Assembly: GCA_012295275.1 (NCBI GenBank)
Contig: CM022673.1
Coordinates: 3,163,105-3,227,104 of the forward strand
Source of the DNA: Chrysomallon squamiferum
Taxonomy: Eukaryota; Mollusca; Gastropoda; Neomphalida; Peltospiridae
Direction: 5' to 3'
Length of the DNA: 64,000 bases
This document shows positions 46,101-57,310 of the stretch, piece after piece. The notes below the pieces were generated by a model that saw nothing but the letters and a program-made list of their open reading frames with translations, was not told the origin of the DNA and ran no database searches. Position 1 is the stretch's first letter, and each line of letters opens with the position of its first letter. The position numbers and the translations under genes were made by a program.

Positions 46101-48220
46101 CATCCATGAATACAGTTTAGTTAGATTCTGGAATCTTTTTTGTTTCCAAGTATGTCACTTTAGTGTGTGGGTGCCAGTCTGAGCAAATTTACAGTCGCTG
46201 GTACAGTGTAGTAAAAGTAATGACTCGATTCTGAAGCTGAAATAAGACCTCACTAGCCAAACTAATAATGTTAGAATGTGACCTTCAAAACTTTATGAAA
46301 ATATTCCTTTAGTTTGGAATGTTAGGGACACAAATAAATCATTTAAAAGAAATTAAATGCATCATTTATGCATAATACAATGCAGATCATCACACACACA
46401 CACATATATGTATGTATGTGTTTGTATATGTGTGTGTGTTTGTGTAGACACAGACAAAAAGACACCTTTACACAAAGACAGACATTAACAATTTAAAATT
46501 TATAACTTAAGCTGCTACAGTTTTGAAATTTGTTTTTACTGCTTTTTATTGATTATACACACATACACATACACATACAAAAATTTGTCAGTATAATTTT
46601 AATATTTTTTTTACAAACCCTTTTTCAAAAATTTGATAATTGATAAGATTGTCCAAACTGTTTTTCATCTGTTTCTTTTTACTTTTTTTTTATCTAGTTA
46701 TTGTTGTAAACATTTTTTATATTAAATGTAATCTAATATTGAATCACTGTATCTTAATCAATAAAAACATCATTATATTTTCTGCAGAGAATTCAAAATC
46801 TATATTTGTTTAAATTCTAACGTTTAATTTTTTTTAATCAGTGATACATTTTTTTGCTCTTCATAAAGAATTTAAAATTCATTTTCTTTTAAATTTTATC
46901 CTTTAATAAACATTTGTTATTCAGTAATAAGTGATAATTAAAACAGAAAAAACTCAAAACATCAAAAATACCCAACAACAAAAAAACTACACCATCAAAA
47001 AGAAAACAATGATTAAATTGATACTGGTAACAGTGACATTAATGAAAGTCTTAGTGTTTCTAAATATGAAAATTGCCACAGAACTTATTTGTAATAGAAC
47101 TTTATATCTCTCCAGCATTTACTGAATAACAGAGATGTTATTCTTTGTACAAGAGAAAAACATTGTTCATCTAATGGTATGCATAGATCTGTAATAATTT
47201 TAATTTATTTATTTCTTTACTTTTTTCTTTTTTTGAAAAATATATATAGTTTAAAATTGCTATAACATAAATGAACATTATTATTATTACAAATTATTGC
47301 TACTATTATTATTACTACAAATTATTATTATTTATTATTATTATTATACTAATTTATTTTATTGTATTTAATTTAAATTTTATTTCAATTTTATTTTATA
47401 TTTATATTTGTTTTATTTAATGTTACTATGTTATAGTTTAGCAATGAAGTTGTAGTTTTTATTTATTATTATTTGTAATGTAGTAGATATTTAATTTTAT
47501 CTAGCTTATGATGTTGAAGTTTGTTTGTATAAGATGGTAGAAGAATTGCATGACTGGATATCTATACATGTTCTTAGTTACACAATCACAGATATATATT
47601 CTACTATAAAAATTAGTTTAATTTATATTAATTTTATTTTGTTTTAAATATGAATATGTTACATGTATTTATTTGATTAGTATTTTATTCTATTTTAAGT
47701 TGTATCTACATTATTTTATTGTTTGTTAAATGTCTCTTCTTATTTAGATTTAATTTCATATTAAAAAATTTGTTTACTTTTTTAATATGTAATTCATTGT
47801 ATTTAATTTACATTTCACTTTAATGTTTAATTTTTTTTTTCTCATTTAAAATTAATTTAATTTTTATGTTTTAAAAGTATGACTCTTATTTAATATGATT
47901 CAATTTATTTTTGGTTATTTTTGCACATATTAGTATTAGTTTATTTTATTTTTTAATATTTTTGAATTATTTTAAGTATATTTTATTGTGTTTTACATAA
48001 CATAAATCAGTGTGTTTAATATTACACACACAATGTTTGTGTGGAAACACTCACAAAACTTTCACTTTAATAATATCACAGCTTAATTAAAATCACCAGC
48101 ATTTCAGCATTTCTACAACTGAAAAATAATTATTATTTTGAATCAAATAGATAATGTTTATTGTTAATGAAAATAAATACTTTATATTTAAAATTTACCT
48201 GTGCATTAACTTGTAGTTTT

Positions 48221-48252
<32 letters not shown>

Positions 48253-49817
48253 TTTAAATAAATCGATTTCAAAACAAAATAAATTATTCAAAAATAACAA
48301 TTTGAGTACTAATTGCATTAATAATAAACCTTTAAAAAGTAGCTATTAGATTTAGAATATATATAATTTGTATAAATGTTCATAAATGTTTTTAAATACA
48401 AATATGTATGTATTTGCATGTGTGTGTGTGTTTCTGTGTAAAATTTAGATATTTATCATTTAAAATTATGCCTAACATAATAAAACTATTTTTGATTTTT
48501 AAATTTATATGTATACATGTATATATTTCAAGAGAGAAAATATAACTGTTTAATTTAAGATATTTATAATTTAAATGTACGATATTTAAAATCACGGAGA
48601 ACATAAAAATATGTATTAATTATTTTACATATATATTTCAAGAGAGGAAATGTAACAATTTAATTTTCCTGTTTTCAGACACCATTCCTGATGTGACACC
48701 TCATTTCTTTCGACGAATGTCATCCACTGTGTCGTCTCCCATGCAGAGATCGCAGTCTGTACCTGACGCAACTTTCAGAAAGCTGTCATCAGGAAGCACA
48801 GCTAGCAGCACCGTCATGGACAACCGCCTGAAATTCCAGCCACAAAAAAGCCTCACCGAACTCATGAGATCGGCTGCTAAATTTGGTAAAGGCAGCTCGG
48901 TGATTGAAAGCAATGGCTCAATTATCATTATGAAAGGAGGAAAGATTGTTAGTGTTCGAAGTGAGAGCAGACTTTCTCCAAGAAGTCCAGTCATGAAACA
49001 CGATCACAAGTTCATGGCTAACGGATGTTCCAAAAATTCACCGAAAATAAATGGCAATCACGTGGAGTTAGCTCCCTTGGTGTTGAAAGGAAGTGATAAG
49101 CAGTTACCTCCCTTGATGCACAATGACAGTGACATTGAGTTAGCTCCCTTGATAAGCAAAGGCTGTGATACGAACTCGGAGAACAGGGCATCGAGTGGGA
49201 GTGACGAAGTGTTTGATAAAACTTGTAAAGAGGACAGTATTGATAATAAAATTAAATCAGAACAATTAGCTACATCCAAATGTCCATATTCACTAAGCAC
49301 AGAACACAAAAACACTAATACAGATCTTGAACAAAATCCCACTAACGGTGATAGAACAGAAACAGACTCCCCAGTACCTGACGTTCAGTGCTGTAATGGA
49401 GATAAAAATTGTGCATCTGATGGTGAAAGCTGTTGTCAGACTAAAACCGACTGCGGTATCATAATCAACATCGACGAGGACAACAGCGTGCTTAGTGTAA
49501 TGCCACTGACACCTCACATTAAACATAAAATAGCCACAAGTGATTTATTTCTGTCCAGAGACGAAAAAAATACATTCAGAAAAAAATCAGCTGCAAAGAG
49601 TACAGAGAACATATTCAGGCCTCCATTCATGCGGTTGCCTTCTGTGGAACACCTTGACCTTCCAGTATCATTGGCAAGGTCAGTCAGTGACACCAATGTC
49701 AGATTTGTTAGGCAATCACCTTTATTAAAACCCAGAAGATACACATTTGGTAAAATTGAAAGTCAGATGAGTAATGAGCAATTGGTAAAACCCTGTGACG
49801 ATAGTACTAATCTGTGA
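26095..49817 (+). CDS. Orphan class A (rhodopsin-family) G-protein coupled receptor with long C-tail, 3 coding exons
   Basis: Join 26095-27009, 29922-30045, 48679-49817 gives 725 residues with all junctions in frame (phases 0 and 1) and GT/AG sites. The start ATG follows AAAGCA and an in-frame polar N-terminus with three N-glycosylation sequons (N13, N26, N38). Seen in order: TM1 with GN at 67-68, TM2 with NLAVAD (D96), TM3 starting at C123, a partner Cys at C199 in loop 2, TM4 W173, TM5 P224 and Y232, TM6 CWIP (278-281) and TM7 NPIIY (317-321). The tail runs from about 325 to 725. Known of the family: a plasma-membrane receptor signalling through G proteins. Odd: HKY (147-149) replaces DRY, and position 3.32 is N130, so a canonical amine ligand is unlikely. 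The core looks loosely like amine/orphan receptors; I do not recognise the exact subfamily or ligand. Confidence 0.93.
27010..29921 (+). other. Receptor intron 1
   Basis: No coding sequence is seen inside. It holds A-rich low-complexity DNA (27110-27600), a GA array (28135-28199 and 28203-28278), a poly-A run near 28556, a short GT array near 28800 and an AATA/AAAT-rich stretch (29158-29375). Confidence 0.85.
29922..30045 (+). CDS. Receptor exon 2: TM7 and helix 8
   Basis: This exon is too short to stand out as an ORF. It is preceded by a T-rich tract and CAG and followed by GTGAGT. It encodes 41 codons plus one base (residues 306-346), including NSAFNPIIY and then AFRSPSFREGYKE, the usual TM7/helix 8 arrangement, with C337 as a possible palmitoylation site. 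It completes the fold begun in exon 1. Reading through its donor would add 11 residues and stop at 30080, which would make a short-tailed receptor. Confidence 0.95.
31900..32145. repeat. Tandem repeat, about 34-36 base unit, seven or more copies
   Basis: Variants of GAAATTCATTTAAAATAATA followed by TATAACC or similar recur throughout. Confidence 0.85.
33475..33555. repeat. Poly-A / AAT / AAAT / AAC composite microsatellite
   Basis: A run of A passes into AAT, then AAAT, then CAA units. Confidence 0.9.
40300..40585. repeat. Tandem repeat, about 105-110 base unit, nearly three copies
   Basis: Each unit contains AAATATTATTTGTATTTGTT, GTCATAGTGACATGAAAA, a TTATAGTTAAAAA part and GATTTCAAAACAAAATAATT. 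The copies are highly similar, so duplication looks fairly recent. Confidence 0.92.
43085..43165. repeat. TA array
   Basis: AT dinucleotide runs with a short break, ending in TATG/TATC units. Confidence 0.95.
43190..44360. repeat. Ancient degenerate tandem repeat, unit about 110-140 bases
   Basis: Blocks such as TTTAAAATTTTCTAACTGAA with TTTTACAGCTTAGATTTGAA near 43210-43310, and GTTTAAAATTTTGTAAAAAC with TTTTATAGCTTACGTTTTTA near 44103-44166, are clearly related. Intermediate copies around 43500, 43620, 43850 and 43970 are more diverged. Confidence 0.6.
45062..45285 (+). mobile_element. SINE remnant with tRNA-like head, inside receptor intron 2
   Basis: It starts with AATGTAGCTCAGTCTGATCA, tRNA-like, then shows TGTGTGGGATGGTG, GATCACTTGTTGCTAATTGG and GGCCCATGCAATG, in the SINE order. 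Confidence 0.6.
48679..49817 (+). CDS. Receptor exon 3: cytoplasmic C-terminal tail
   Basis: The acceptor is TTTTCAG. The exon completes the split Asp codon (G|AC) and runs 378 codons to TGA. The tail is Ser/Thr-rich and presumably disordered. It carries RRMS (358-361), RSQSVP (370-375), a triple 12-residue repeat (475-510), six Cys between 584 and 605, RSVSD (680-684) and RRYT (699-702). No hydrophobic membrane segment is present. The link to exon 2 is inferred from phase match, same strand and absence of another host gene, because 18.6 kb separates them. Confidence 0.85.
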
Positions 49818-50657
49818 TTCATGTAAACTGTTGCTAAGGTTTTTTTAATGTGTGTTTTTTCCTTCTGTTGTTGTTGTTGCCAAATAGATCTTTGTTGCTC
49901 ATTTAGATTAGAGAAACCATTTACCCGGATTTTATTTTTCTTTAATATTTAAGTATTTAGAATGTTATTTTCTTTGTCTGTCATGTCCCTATAAAATAAT
50001 AAAAATAAAAATAAAAAAAACATTTAAAATTAAAATAAATAAAGAATAAATAAAATAAAAAATGTTTTAGGCTGGGCATTTGGAAAAAATCAATCCTATA
50101 AACCCATTGCTTATTTTAACATGGCCTACCATTTGTCTCTTATTATGGATAAAATGTTTTTATTTATATTAGAATTATTTTTTTAAACATAACAGAATAA
50201 GTTAAAAATGGAATATGATACACCAACTAATATCTTTACAAATGAACAAGATTTCCAAACTATTTTTACATAATTATTTTATAATATTATCTAGCCTAGT
50301 GTTACCATCGCTAGGGTAGAAAAATGTCACCTAATGTCATTACTGAATCATAATTATCTCTATTGTGTAATAGTGTTCATATGCCTAAAAATAACTTTAT
50401 CATGACTCAGGCACTTTACAAGTCACGCTATTCAGAGATAAAAATCCTGACTCCACAGAAATTTATCTTCATGTATATCTCAGTTGTCACTAATTAAATA
50501 GTGTTGATGTGTATGTAGTCTTTCAGATATTATCTGGTCAACTGGTTTGTGTGTTTTTTTCAGTTCATCTATTAATAGAATTAATGTTTGTGATAGAGTT
50601 TGAAATTAACTATAGAATATTCTCTCACTAAAATAATGAACAAAGGATAATGTTATT

Positions 50658-50713
<56 letters not shown>

Positions 50714-51240
50714 TATGGCCATGAAAGGAACTAAATACATAATAAATTTCATCTGACTGCCTCTTCACCTGAATATATACATTCTTTATAACTTACATAT
50801 TCAGAACAATGACATCACTTTAATACTCAAGAACAAATTTTTAAAAATATCTCCTGACATTCAATCCAATATCAAGTATTCACTCAGGATGTTGATGTTA
50901 AAACTATTAAATTTGAGCAAATATTAAATCAAATGTTAAAATAATCCAGTTGAGTTTCGACATTTTATTGTGCACTGAATAAACAAGTGCAGTGTGCATG
51001 TAACTGTAGATCTAAGAAAAACTGTTAAAAATTTGAATGTTTAATTAAACATGACACTGGATGGTAATTTATTTGTAGCACAAATTTCTGTTTACTGTAT
51101 TTTATGTATGTCATTGTGTATGAATGAAATTTGTCTTTTAGTATTTTAATGTTGTTGTTTATCAAATAGTGTAAAAATCTGTTATAACTTGGTGCTGTTA
51201 AATAAAAGTATTGTTTCTGTTCAGCCTAATTTGTTTCTGT
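49818..51240 (+). other. 3' untranslated region of the receptor
   Basis: AT-rich DNA follows the TGA, with an AAT trinucleotide array at about 50670-50713. AATAAA at 51201-51206, followed by a T/G-rich stretch, is a likely main polyadenylation signal. Several earlier AATAAA motifs (49997 onward) lie in A-rich sequence and are less convincing. Confidence 0.5.
50670..50713. repeat. AAT trinucleotide array
   Basis: About 14 uninterrupted AAT units in the receptor 3' region. Confidence 0.95.
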
Positions 51241-51344
51241 TGTTAGTTTCTAACACACACACACACATTATACACATGAATGTATGTTTGTACATTATAT
51301 TTATAGAGAGAGAGAGGGAGTAAATGAATAATAATTGATATAAA

Positions 51345-51580
51345 TGGTGAAGTTCCAGGATCAATCCTCCTTTGTGCCCCTTTTAGGCAATTTCTGAATC
51401 CAGTCAGTGTATCTGATTTATCAAATGTTATAGGTATATATATATTTCATTTTCTCCTGTCTATGGACAGGTCTATATGAAACATTCTTTACAACTAACT
51501 AGTAAGAGTAGTCCATGCAGTCACAACAGATGATTTTCTCTGTCACAATCAAAACATTTAAAATATCCTAATTTTGAAAT
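51345..51580 (+). mobile_element. SINE remnant between the receptor and CIR1
   Basis: AGGATCAATCCTCC, TGCCCCTTTTAGGCAATTTC, CAGTCAGTGTATCTGATTTA, TCTCCTGTCTATGGACAGG and AAGAGTAGTCCATGCAGTCA keep the SINE order in forward orientation. It sits in the short gap between the two convergent 3' ends. Confidence 0.65.
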
Positions 51581-51659
51581 AACAAAAAATGTGTCTAGGA
51601 TTGTGAAACTACTAACACTAAAATCTGATTAAGGATGGTAATTTCTTTTAGACAGCAGA

Positions 51660-51877
51660 TTAAGACAAATGTTTCTTTAAAGATTTTTTATTTCCTTTAA
51701 TAAATACAAAACAAAATACTCAGATAATCAATATTTTCCACATATTTACTGTTTACTGTTAAATTCTATAAATATTTATAACAAAACAATATTGCTGAAA
51801 TTTAAATACAAATATATTTTTTTCAATACAAGTAAGTTTGTTGGAAATCTTTTCCTTTCTGTTAAAATTTGATATAA
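51660..51877 (-). other. CIR1 3' untranslated region
   Basis: Short AT-rich stretch downstream of the CIR1 stop. TTTATT on the plus strand near 51686 reads AATAAA on the minus strand and could be the polyadenylation signal, about 190 bases after the stop. Confidence 0.4.
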
Positions 51878-52788
51878 TTAATGTTTCAACTTCCTATCAT
51901 CTCTGTGTCTGTCTCTCCTTCTGTCAGATCTGTCATGTGACCTGCTCCTTTTTCTCTCATGTCTTCTTTCCACCTCTGGTGAAGAAGAGTCTCGATTTCT
52001 GGGCTTTTCTTTTTTCAATTTCCCTTCATCAGGTGAAGAACTATCACTGTCACTACTTGTTATGTTCTTTTTCTTAATCTTCTTTTCTGATACACTGCTG
52101 TTATTCTTTTTTCTGACAGGAGAACTGTCACTATCACTGTCACTGTCACTACTTGAAACATGTTTTTTCTTTCTGTTCTGTTGTTTTTTATTAACTTTCT
52201 TAGATCCACGTCTGACAGGGGAATCATCGCTGTCACTGTCACTGTCACTACTTGTTCCATGCTCTTTTTTCACTTCCTGTCTTTCACTTTTGATCTTCTT
52301 TCTGTCCACACTTCTCTCTCTCTTTGGAGAAACTTCGTGTCTGTGGCATTTTCTTTCTCCTGCATCACCCCTGTCTCTTTCCATCCTATACTCATCCCTT
52401 CTGTCTTTCCTTGGATCTGGTTCATTCCTCCATCTTTCTCTTCTTTCGTCCCTTCCATTCTCTCTCCTAAAAGGTTCAGTCCCATCTTTTCTTTTTTCTT
52501 CTCTCATTCCATAATCATCTCTTCTGCCATCTCTCATTCTGGACTCATCATCTCTTCTATCTTCTCTCTTTCCAGAGATATCTCTCCTTTCTTCTCTCAT
52601 TCTGTAATTATCCCTTCTGTCTTCTCTCATTCCAGAGTCATTTTTCTTTTCTTCTCTCCATCTCTGGTTTTCAGGGGTGTCATGTGTCGAATGGTGTCTC
52701 TTTCTGTCTCTTGATTCATGTCTTCTCTCTCTAATGTCCCTGTCACTGGAACCACTCCTCCTAGATTTTCTTTCTTTCCTTTCTTCTT
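51878..52788 (-). CDS. CIR1: CIR1 last exon: Arg/Asp and Ser/Asp repeat tail
   Basis: This single exon encodes 302 residues, more than half of the protein. The first part is built of imperfect 12-13-residue units around MREDRRD. The second holds three modules of alternating Ser-Asp followed by SPVR or SPDE and a Lys-rich linker. The end is [15 protein letters not shown]. Such tails are expected to be disordered and phosphorylated by CK2/SR-type kinases. ORFs on the opposite strand through this exon are shadows of the repeat. Confidence 0.9.
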
Positions 52789-55700
52789 CTGCAAGCAGAA
52801 AGATAATATTTTAGCCAACATTCTATCTAAAAAGCTACATTACTGTTCATTTAAAAAGGAGTAAAAAGTAATACCAATTAATTTTCTGTGATTAGATGTC
52901 AAACATGGAGTATTTCTCATCTGTTTAAATTTCTACTTAAAAAAAAGCAGATTTATGTGAAAATCAGCAAATAAAACTGTTCAAATATTAACAGTGATTC
53001 TGTGAACAAAAACATTTTTCAGTATTACTTATCAAGTTTTTGTATATACTTCAATATGAGAAATAACATCATAGGAAGCAAGAGAAAAATATTAGCAAAA
53101 ACTGGTATCATAAAAAAAAAATTTTAAAATCCCCAACAACAAACCTGCCAAAAAAAAAAAAAAAAATTAAATTAAATAAATACAATAAAATAATTTTTGT
53201 TTTTTTAAAATGAACTTAATAAAAATGCTGACCAGAAGAGGATTCACTGTCAGAATTCTTGCTTCGAGATTTCTTTCCTTTCTTCTTGTTTTTCTTATTC
53301 TTCTTCTTTCCTTTCTGAAGCTTATTCAGCCTTCTGAAATGCCCAATTATAAAACCTAATTTTAAAAAATGTGCTCATATAAATTTATACATAAGTTAGT
53401 ACATATATTTAACAAACAAACAAACAAAAAATAAAAAAAAAATAAATAAAATGTTATAAATCTACAATAATTATGTTTTTGCTTCACTGTCTCTCTTGAA
53501 GGTTTTCATTTTTACAAATTAAAGAAATATTAGTTATTAGTTGCATTTAAAATGTTGCATGAAATATAACATATATTCCAGACTGAAAGGGCAAAATAAT
53601 GAAGAAATAGTTAATACAAAATTAATTATATATTTTTTTTTTTAAAAAGCAATATGAAATATTTAAATTTAACTCACATGAAAAAAAAAAATAAATATAT
53701 ATATACCTTTTAACACAGAAAAGGTAATTTCAAAGTTTAATAATGGATTATTAAAAATCTATTATTGAAAATAGTGGAAAAAAAAACATCCACAGTACTT
53801 TAAATATTAAAACTGTTAAAAGATAAAACAAACAAGACCTTGTTGATAATACTGAATAGAAAAAGACCAAATGAAAAGGGAATTCAGTCTTACTTCATAA
53901 GTTTTTTCTTCTGTGCTGGAGTAAGAGATTTCAGGAACTGAACTTCAGGATCATCGTCATCTTCACTGTTTGACATCTAAACATAATAAATATAAACAAT
54001 CAGTTTACATGTTCTTACACTACTATCCATGCAATATCAACATCATTATACCAGTCTAAGAGTGTGAATGCAATGTTACTGATAAAAATCAGAAATAAAT
54101 TAGCAAGTAATTGAATTTATATTAACAATTTTTGTAATAAATACACCAATATTGTTAGACATATATTTATTTGTGTATTTGTGAATAAATATGTCTGTGT
54201 ATTTGCATACTATATATATATTATATATATATATATATATCATACTCAAATACAGGTACACATGGAGACAATTATGCACAAACACACAGTTTTAATGATG
54301 GAAAATAAACATCTGATAGAACATACTGCTTTTCCTCCACTTGTTTCCATCAGTTTTCCCAAAACACTGTCTTTAAATCTGAAACCTTCTTCTCTCAGCC
54401 CTTCCACAAGAGATGAGGTACTATTCTCAGCTGGAGAAAAAAAAAAAAAAAAAAAAAAAAATTAATGTTATTAAAATGTTAATGTCAATTTAATGGCTTT
54501 GTAAGTTTTTTATACTGTCAAGTAATGACATAATTATTGATCTTTGGTTTATTTTCAAGAGGTAAGACCTGAATGTTTTCTATACTTTCTATCCACTTAT
54601 AATACATATTTTTAAGTGGTTTTACTTGTTTTCACAAAGCTTTCTCATAATAACAACTACAGAAATAATATAAGTTTTGTTTTTAAAATTTACAGATATA
54701 TAAATCACAAGAAGACAACTCTGCTAAAGATATTTAGTACTTTTCTCTTCTACTTTTGATGTCACTGTTTTCTAACACATATCATGGGTGTGTGCTCTGC
54801 TGACTTTGAAAAAACACCTATAAAACATTCACAGCTGATAACTTAGACAAATGACCTAGAGAAAGTTGGCAGATAACCTCCTGCACACTTGCATCACAAA
54901 AGTCACAATACTAACAATTGCTGAAAATAAAAAGTGCTGGACTATCGATAAACAAATATATCTTTATTAACTGAAGTGTTATTTTTAAACACTCTCACGT
55001 TTTGGGGGTTCGGCTGTCAGGTTGGTACAGTACAGGGGACAGATTTTGTCTGTGTTCACGTGACCCCACTGTCGACACTTGATACACCGCACATTGCGAA
55101 CTTCAATACCAAACGGCTGATCGCGAATTGTTTCATCATCCTTTGCGTAGCTGTTAAAAAAAAGATGTTAATATTAACATTTTTAGTATTAGCCAGTAAT
55201 CTTTATAAAATTAAATAAACTGAAGTCTGCAGAGTTTTTGTGAAGTTTGTTGAAGCAGTGAAAGTGAATTTTTGATCGAGAGGAATTATTACATATTTGT
55301 TTGGTGTTTGTTGTAAAAGTTACAGTTATTTACCATGAATGTTATAAGGAAGCATGGATAAGACATCTACTCTTTGGTGTGAATGTAGCAGTATTTTTCT
55401 CAGTCTTATTTAGGTGAGAAATTATAAATAAACTGTTTAACTTACGCCTCTCTGGGTGCATTGAACTTTCTCTGCCATTCAAACTTGTATTCCTGTTCAT
55501 CTTCCTCTTTCTAAAAAAAAAATATAAAGACATATTTTTATTATTATAAACATATTTCTAAAGATTTTGTGAAAAATATGTATCTCTGAGCTTATACAAT
55601 AATTTAGTTTTATTTATAAGAATAATAAATCTCAATAACATGCAGAAATTTGTAAAAGTAAAAAGAAAATAATATATTTTTTTTATGGTTAAGGAGTGAT

Positions 55701-56719
55701 TAAAAAAAAAAAAGAAGAAAAAAAGAAAAGATAAATCCATTGAGATACGTCAAAACTGCAGTCTTTGTGATACACAACACAAAACTTCTCTTATTTACCT
55801 CTTTATTTTTCAGGCCTGGTGGAGCATCATAGAGAAAACTGAGTCCCAGTTTGGCTTTCTCATCACCCAGCAAAGCTCTGTATTGAAAAAGAAAAGAAAA
55901 GTAAGACAGCAGTAACATCTCTTAGTGTTTCTAACCATTTCATTCTTTCTTACATGTTTAAATTGTATGCAGTCTTAGTCTTTGCTTTGTTTTTTTACGT
56001 TTTAAAATCTAATCATTTACATTTACATGTTACTGGGGGTTTTTTTCTTCAAAATGCAATAATAACAATTTATGCTCATATCACAGTTTCATTAAAATAT
56101 ATATAAAATATATCATGAAATTAAGAAGTATTTAATTTTCGCATAATTTATGGATAAAAATAAAGTGAAATAATAATAATAATAATAAATTGAATAATAT
56201 GTATAAACTATTTCTTACAATGATCAAATTACTATTTGCATTTATGAGATAATTTTTCTTTTGATAGTTTATTGTTAGTGTTACCTGTTCTGCAACATAT
56301 CCTGTTCTTTTTGATACTGATTCATCAAATCTTCTTGTTTCTTCTTTTCGAAAGTTGTTTTTTGTTGAGCCATCCATACCTAGAAAATAATCATAATGGG
56401 GAAATAACATTATCTTTAATTTACTATGAGCTGAATTTCTATATCGATCTACTGCATAATATTTAGCTTTTTGTGTTTAGATAAATTACTGTCATATTAC
56501 AGTAATCTAAATGGAGACAAATCTGAAATGATTTGTTAAATCATGAAATGTTTAAATTGAACTTTAAGTTTAACTATTGAAATCGTAAGATTAAACTGAT
56601 GCATACAATTTTTTTTTTAAATATATTATATATATACTATTACTTACTCTTTTTATATTCTCTTTACTTGACGGATGGAAGAACTTCTTTGTCATATAAT
56701 TGTTAAACCCCTTCCCCAT
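51878..56719 (-). CDS. CIR1: CIR1 (corepressor interacting with RBPJ) homologue, 9 exons
   Basis: Exons in order: 56719-56648, 56379-56285, 55877-55799, 55510-55446, 55150-54999, 54430-54327, 53976-53894, 53333-53233, 52788-51878. They give 553 residues with every phase consistent. The N-terminus ([18 protein letters not shown], then [22 protein letters not shown]) and the motif [15 protein letters not shown] match what I recall of animal CIR1. A zinc-knuckle-like cluster is C126, C129, H134, C141. [18 protein letters not shown] (about 200-217) precedes a Lys-rich stretch. In vertebrates CIR1 links RBPJ/CBF1 to histone deacetylase complexes and is also found with splicing factors; the RS/RD-like tail suits a nuclear speckle protein. 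It is longer than I recall for the human protein (about 450), through an expanded tail. The last-but-one donor (G|GTCAGC) is weak but keeps the frame. Confidence 0.93.
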
Positions 56720-56998
56720 CTTGGATATGTTGTATTCAACTGATACCAAAAATAAAACGGATAATTTTGATGTTGGAATCGGAATCGCAGTAACAACGTC
56801 TAAAGGTTTACATCCGGAAGTTGATTTTGTATATAGCTGATTTTATTAGCGTATTACGCTTTTCATACTGATAAAGAATATTGACTAGTGACCAGTTAAA
56901 GACAAATTAAAACATATGATAATCAATAAATTATGTTATTAAGGGGTGGTTTTGATGTCATGTGATGCTTACTTGCAATTTTTTCAGAAGGTTTCGTC
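56720..56998. promoter_or_regulatory. Shared bidirectional CIR1 / OXNAD1 promoter
   Basis: The CIR1 start codon (minus) and the proposed OXNAD1 start (plus) are 280 bases apart, head to head. The interval near CIR1 has more CpG than the flanks and contains CCGGAAGT at 56814-56821, an ETS/GABP-type site typical of housekeeping bidirectional promoters. No TATA box is positioned clearly for either gene. Confidence 0.6.
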
Positions 56999-57037
56999 AT
57001 GAATAAATTAATTTATTCTGGTTTAATTCAGAGATTT
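56999..57037 (+). CDS. OXNAD1: Proposed OXNAD1 first coding exon (mitochondrial targeting peptide)
   Basis: ATG at 56999 opens 13 codons (MNKLIYSGLIQRF) and then meets the donor GTAAGA in phase 0. The next acceptor, CTGTTTCAG before 57477, is also phase 0 and continues TTIRLEK into MSSKNS. The peptide has basic and hydrophobic residues and no acidic ones, as expected for matrix import. A later acceptor choice at 57468 would add LFQ. Confidence 0.6.
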
Positions 57038-57279
57038 GTAAGATGCTTAAAAGGTTATGAGTTGTTCTGAATCAGTGAATGTATATTATTATTAATAATT
57101 AATACATAAAATACATCATTTCATTAGAACTACATACTCAGTACACTGAAAACCTTTGAAACAGTTGAAATTCATATGTGATCATTCAGTTTATTGGTAA
57201 TGTTTTATGTATTTGTGTGTATATATTTCTATTATAACATTTGATAAATATATATTTGTATTTGTAAATTAATTAAATA

Positions 57280-57310
<31 letters not shown>

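Larger units (their letters stand above)
30046..48678 (+). other. Receptor intron 2 (18.6 kb)
   Basis: I find no convincing nested gene on either strand; all ORFs here are short and low-complexity. It contains tandem-repeat fields near 31900-32145, 40300-40585 and 43190-44360, a SINE remnant near 45062-45285, ATT and poly-A arrays, a degenerate ATC-rich patch (38100-38380), and otherwise AT-rich unique sequence. Confidence 0.75.

Noticed and set aside
52062-52714. Leu/Ser/Phe-rich ORFs on the plus strand across the CIR1 last exon
   Set aside because: They are the reverse reading of Arg/Asp and Ser/Asp repeats.
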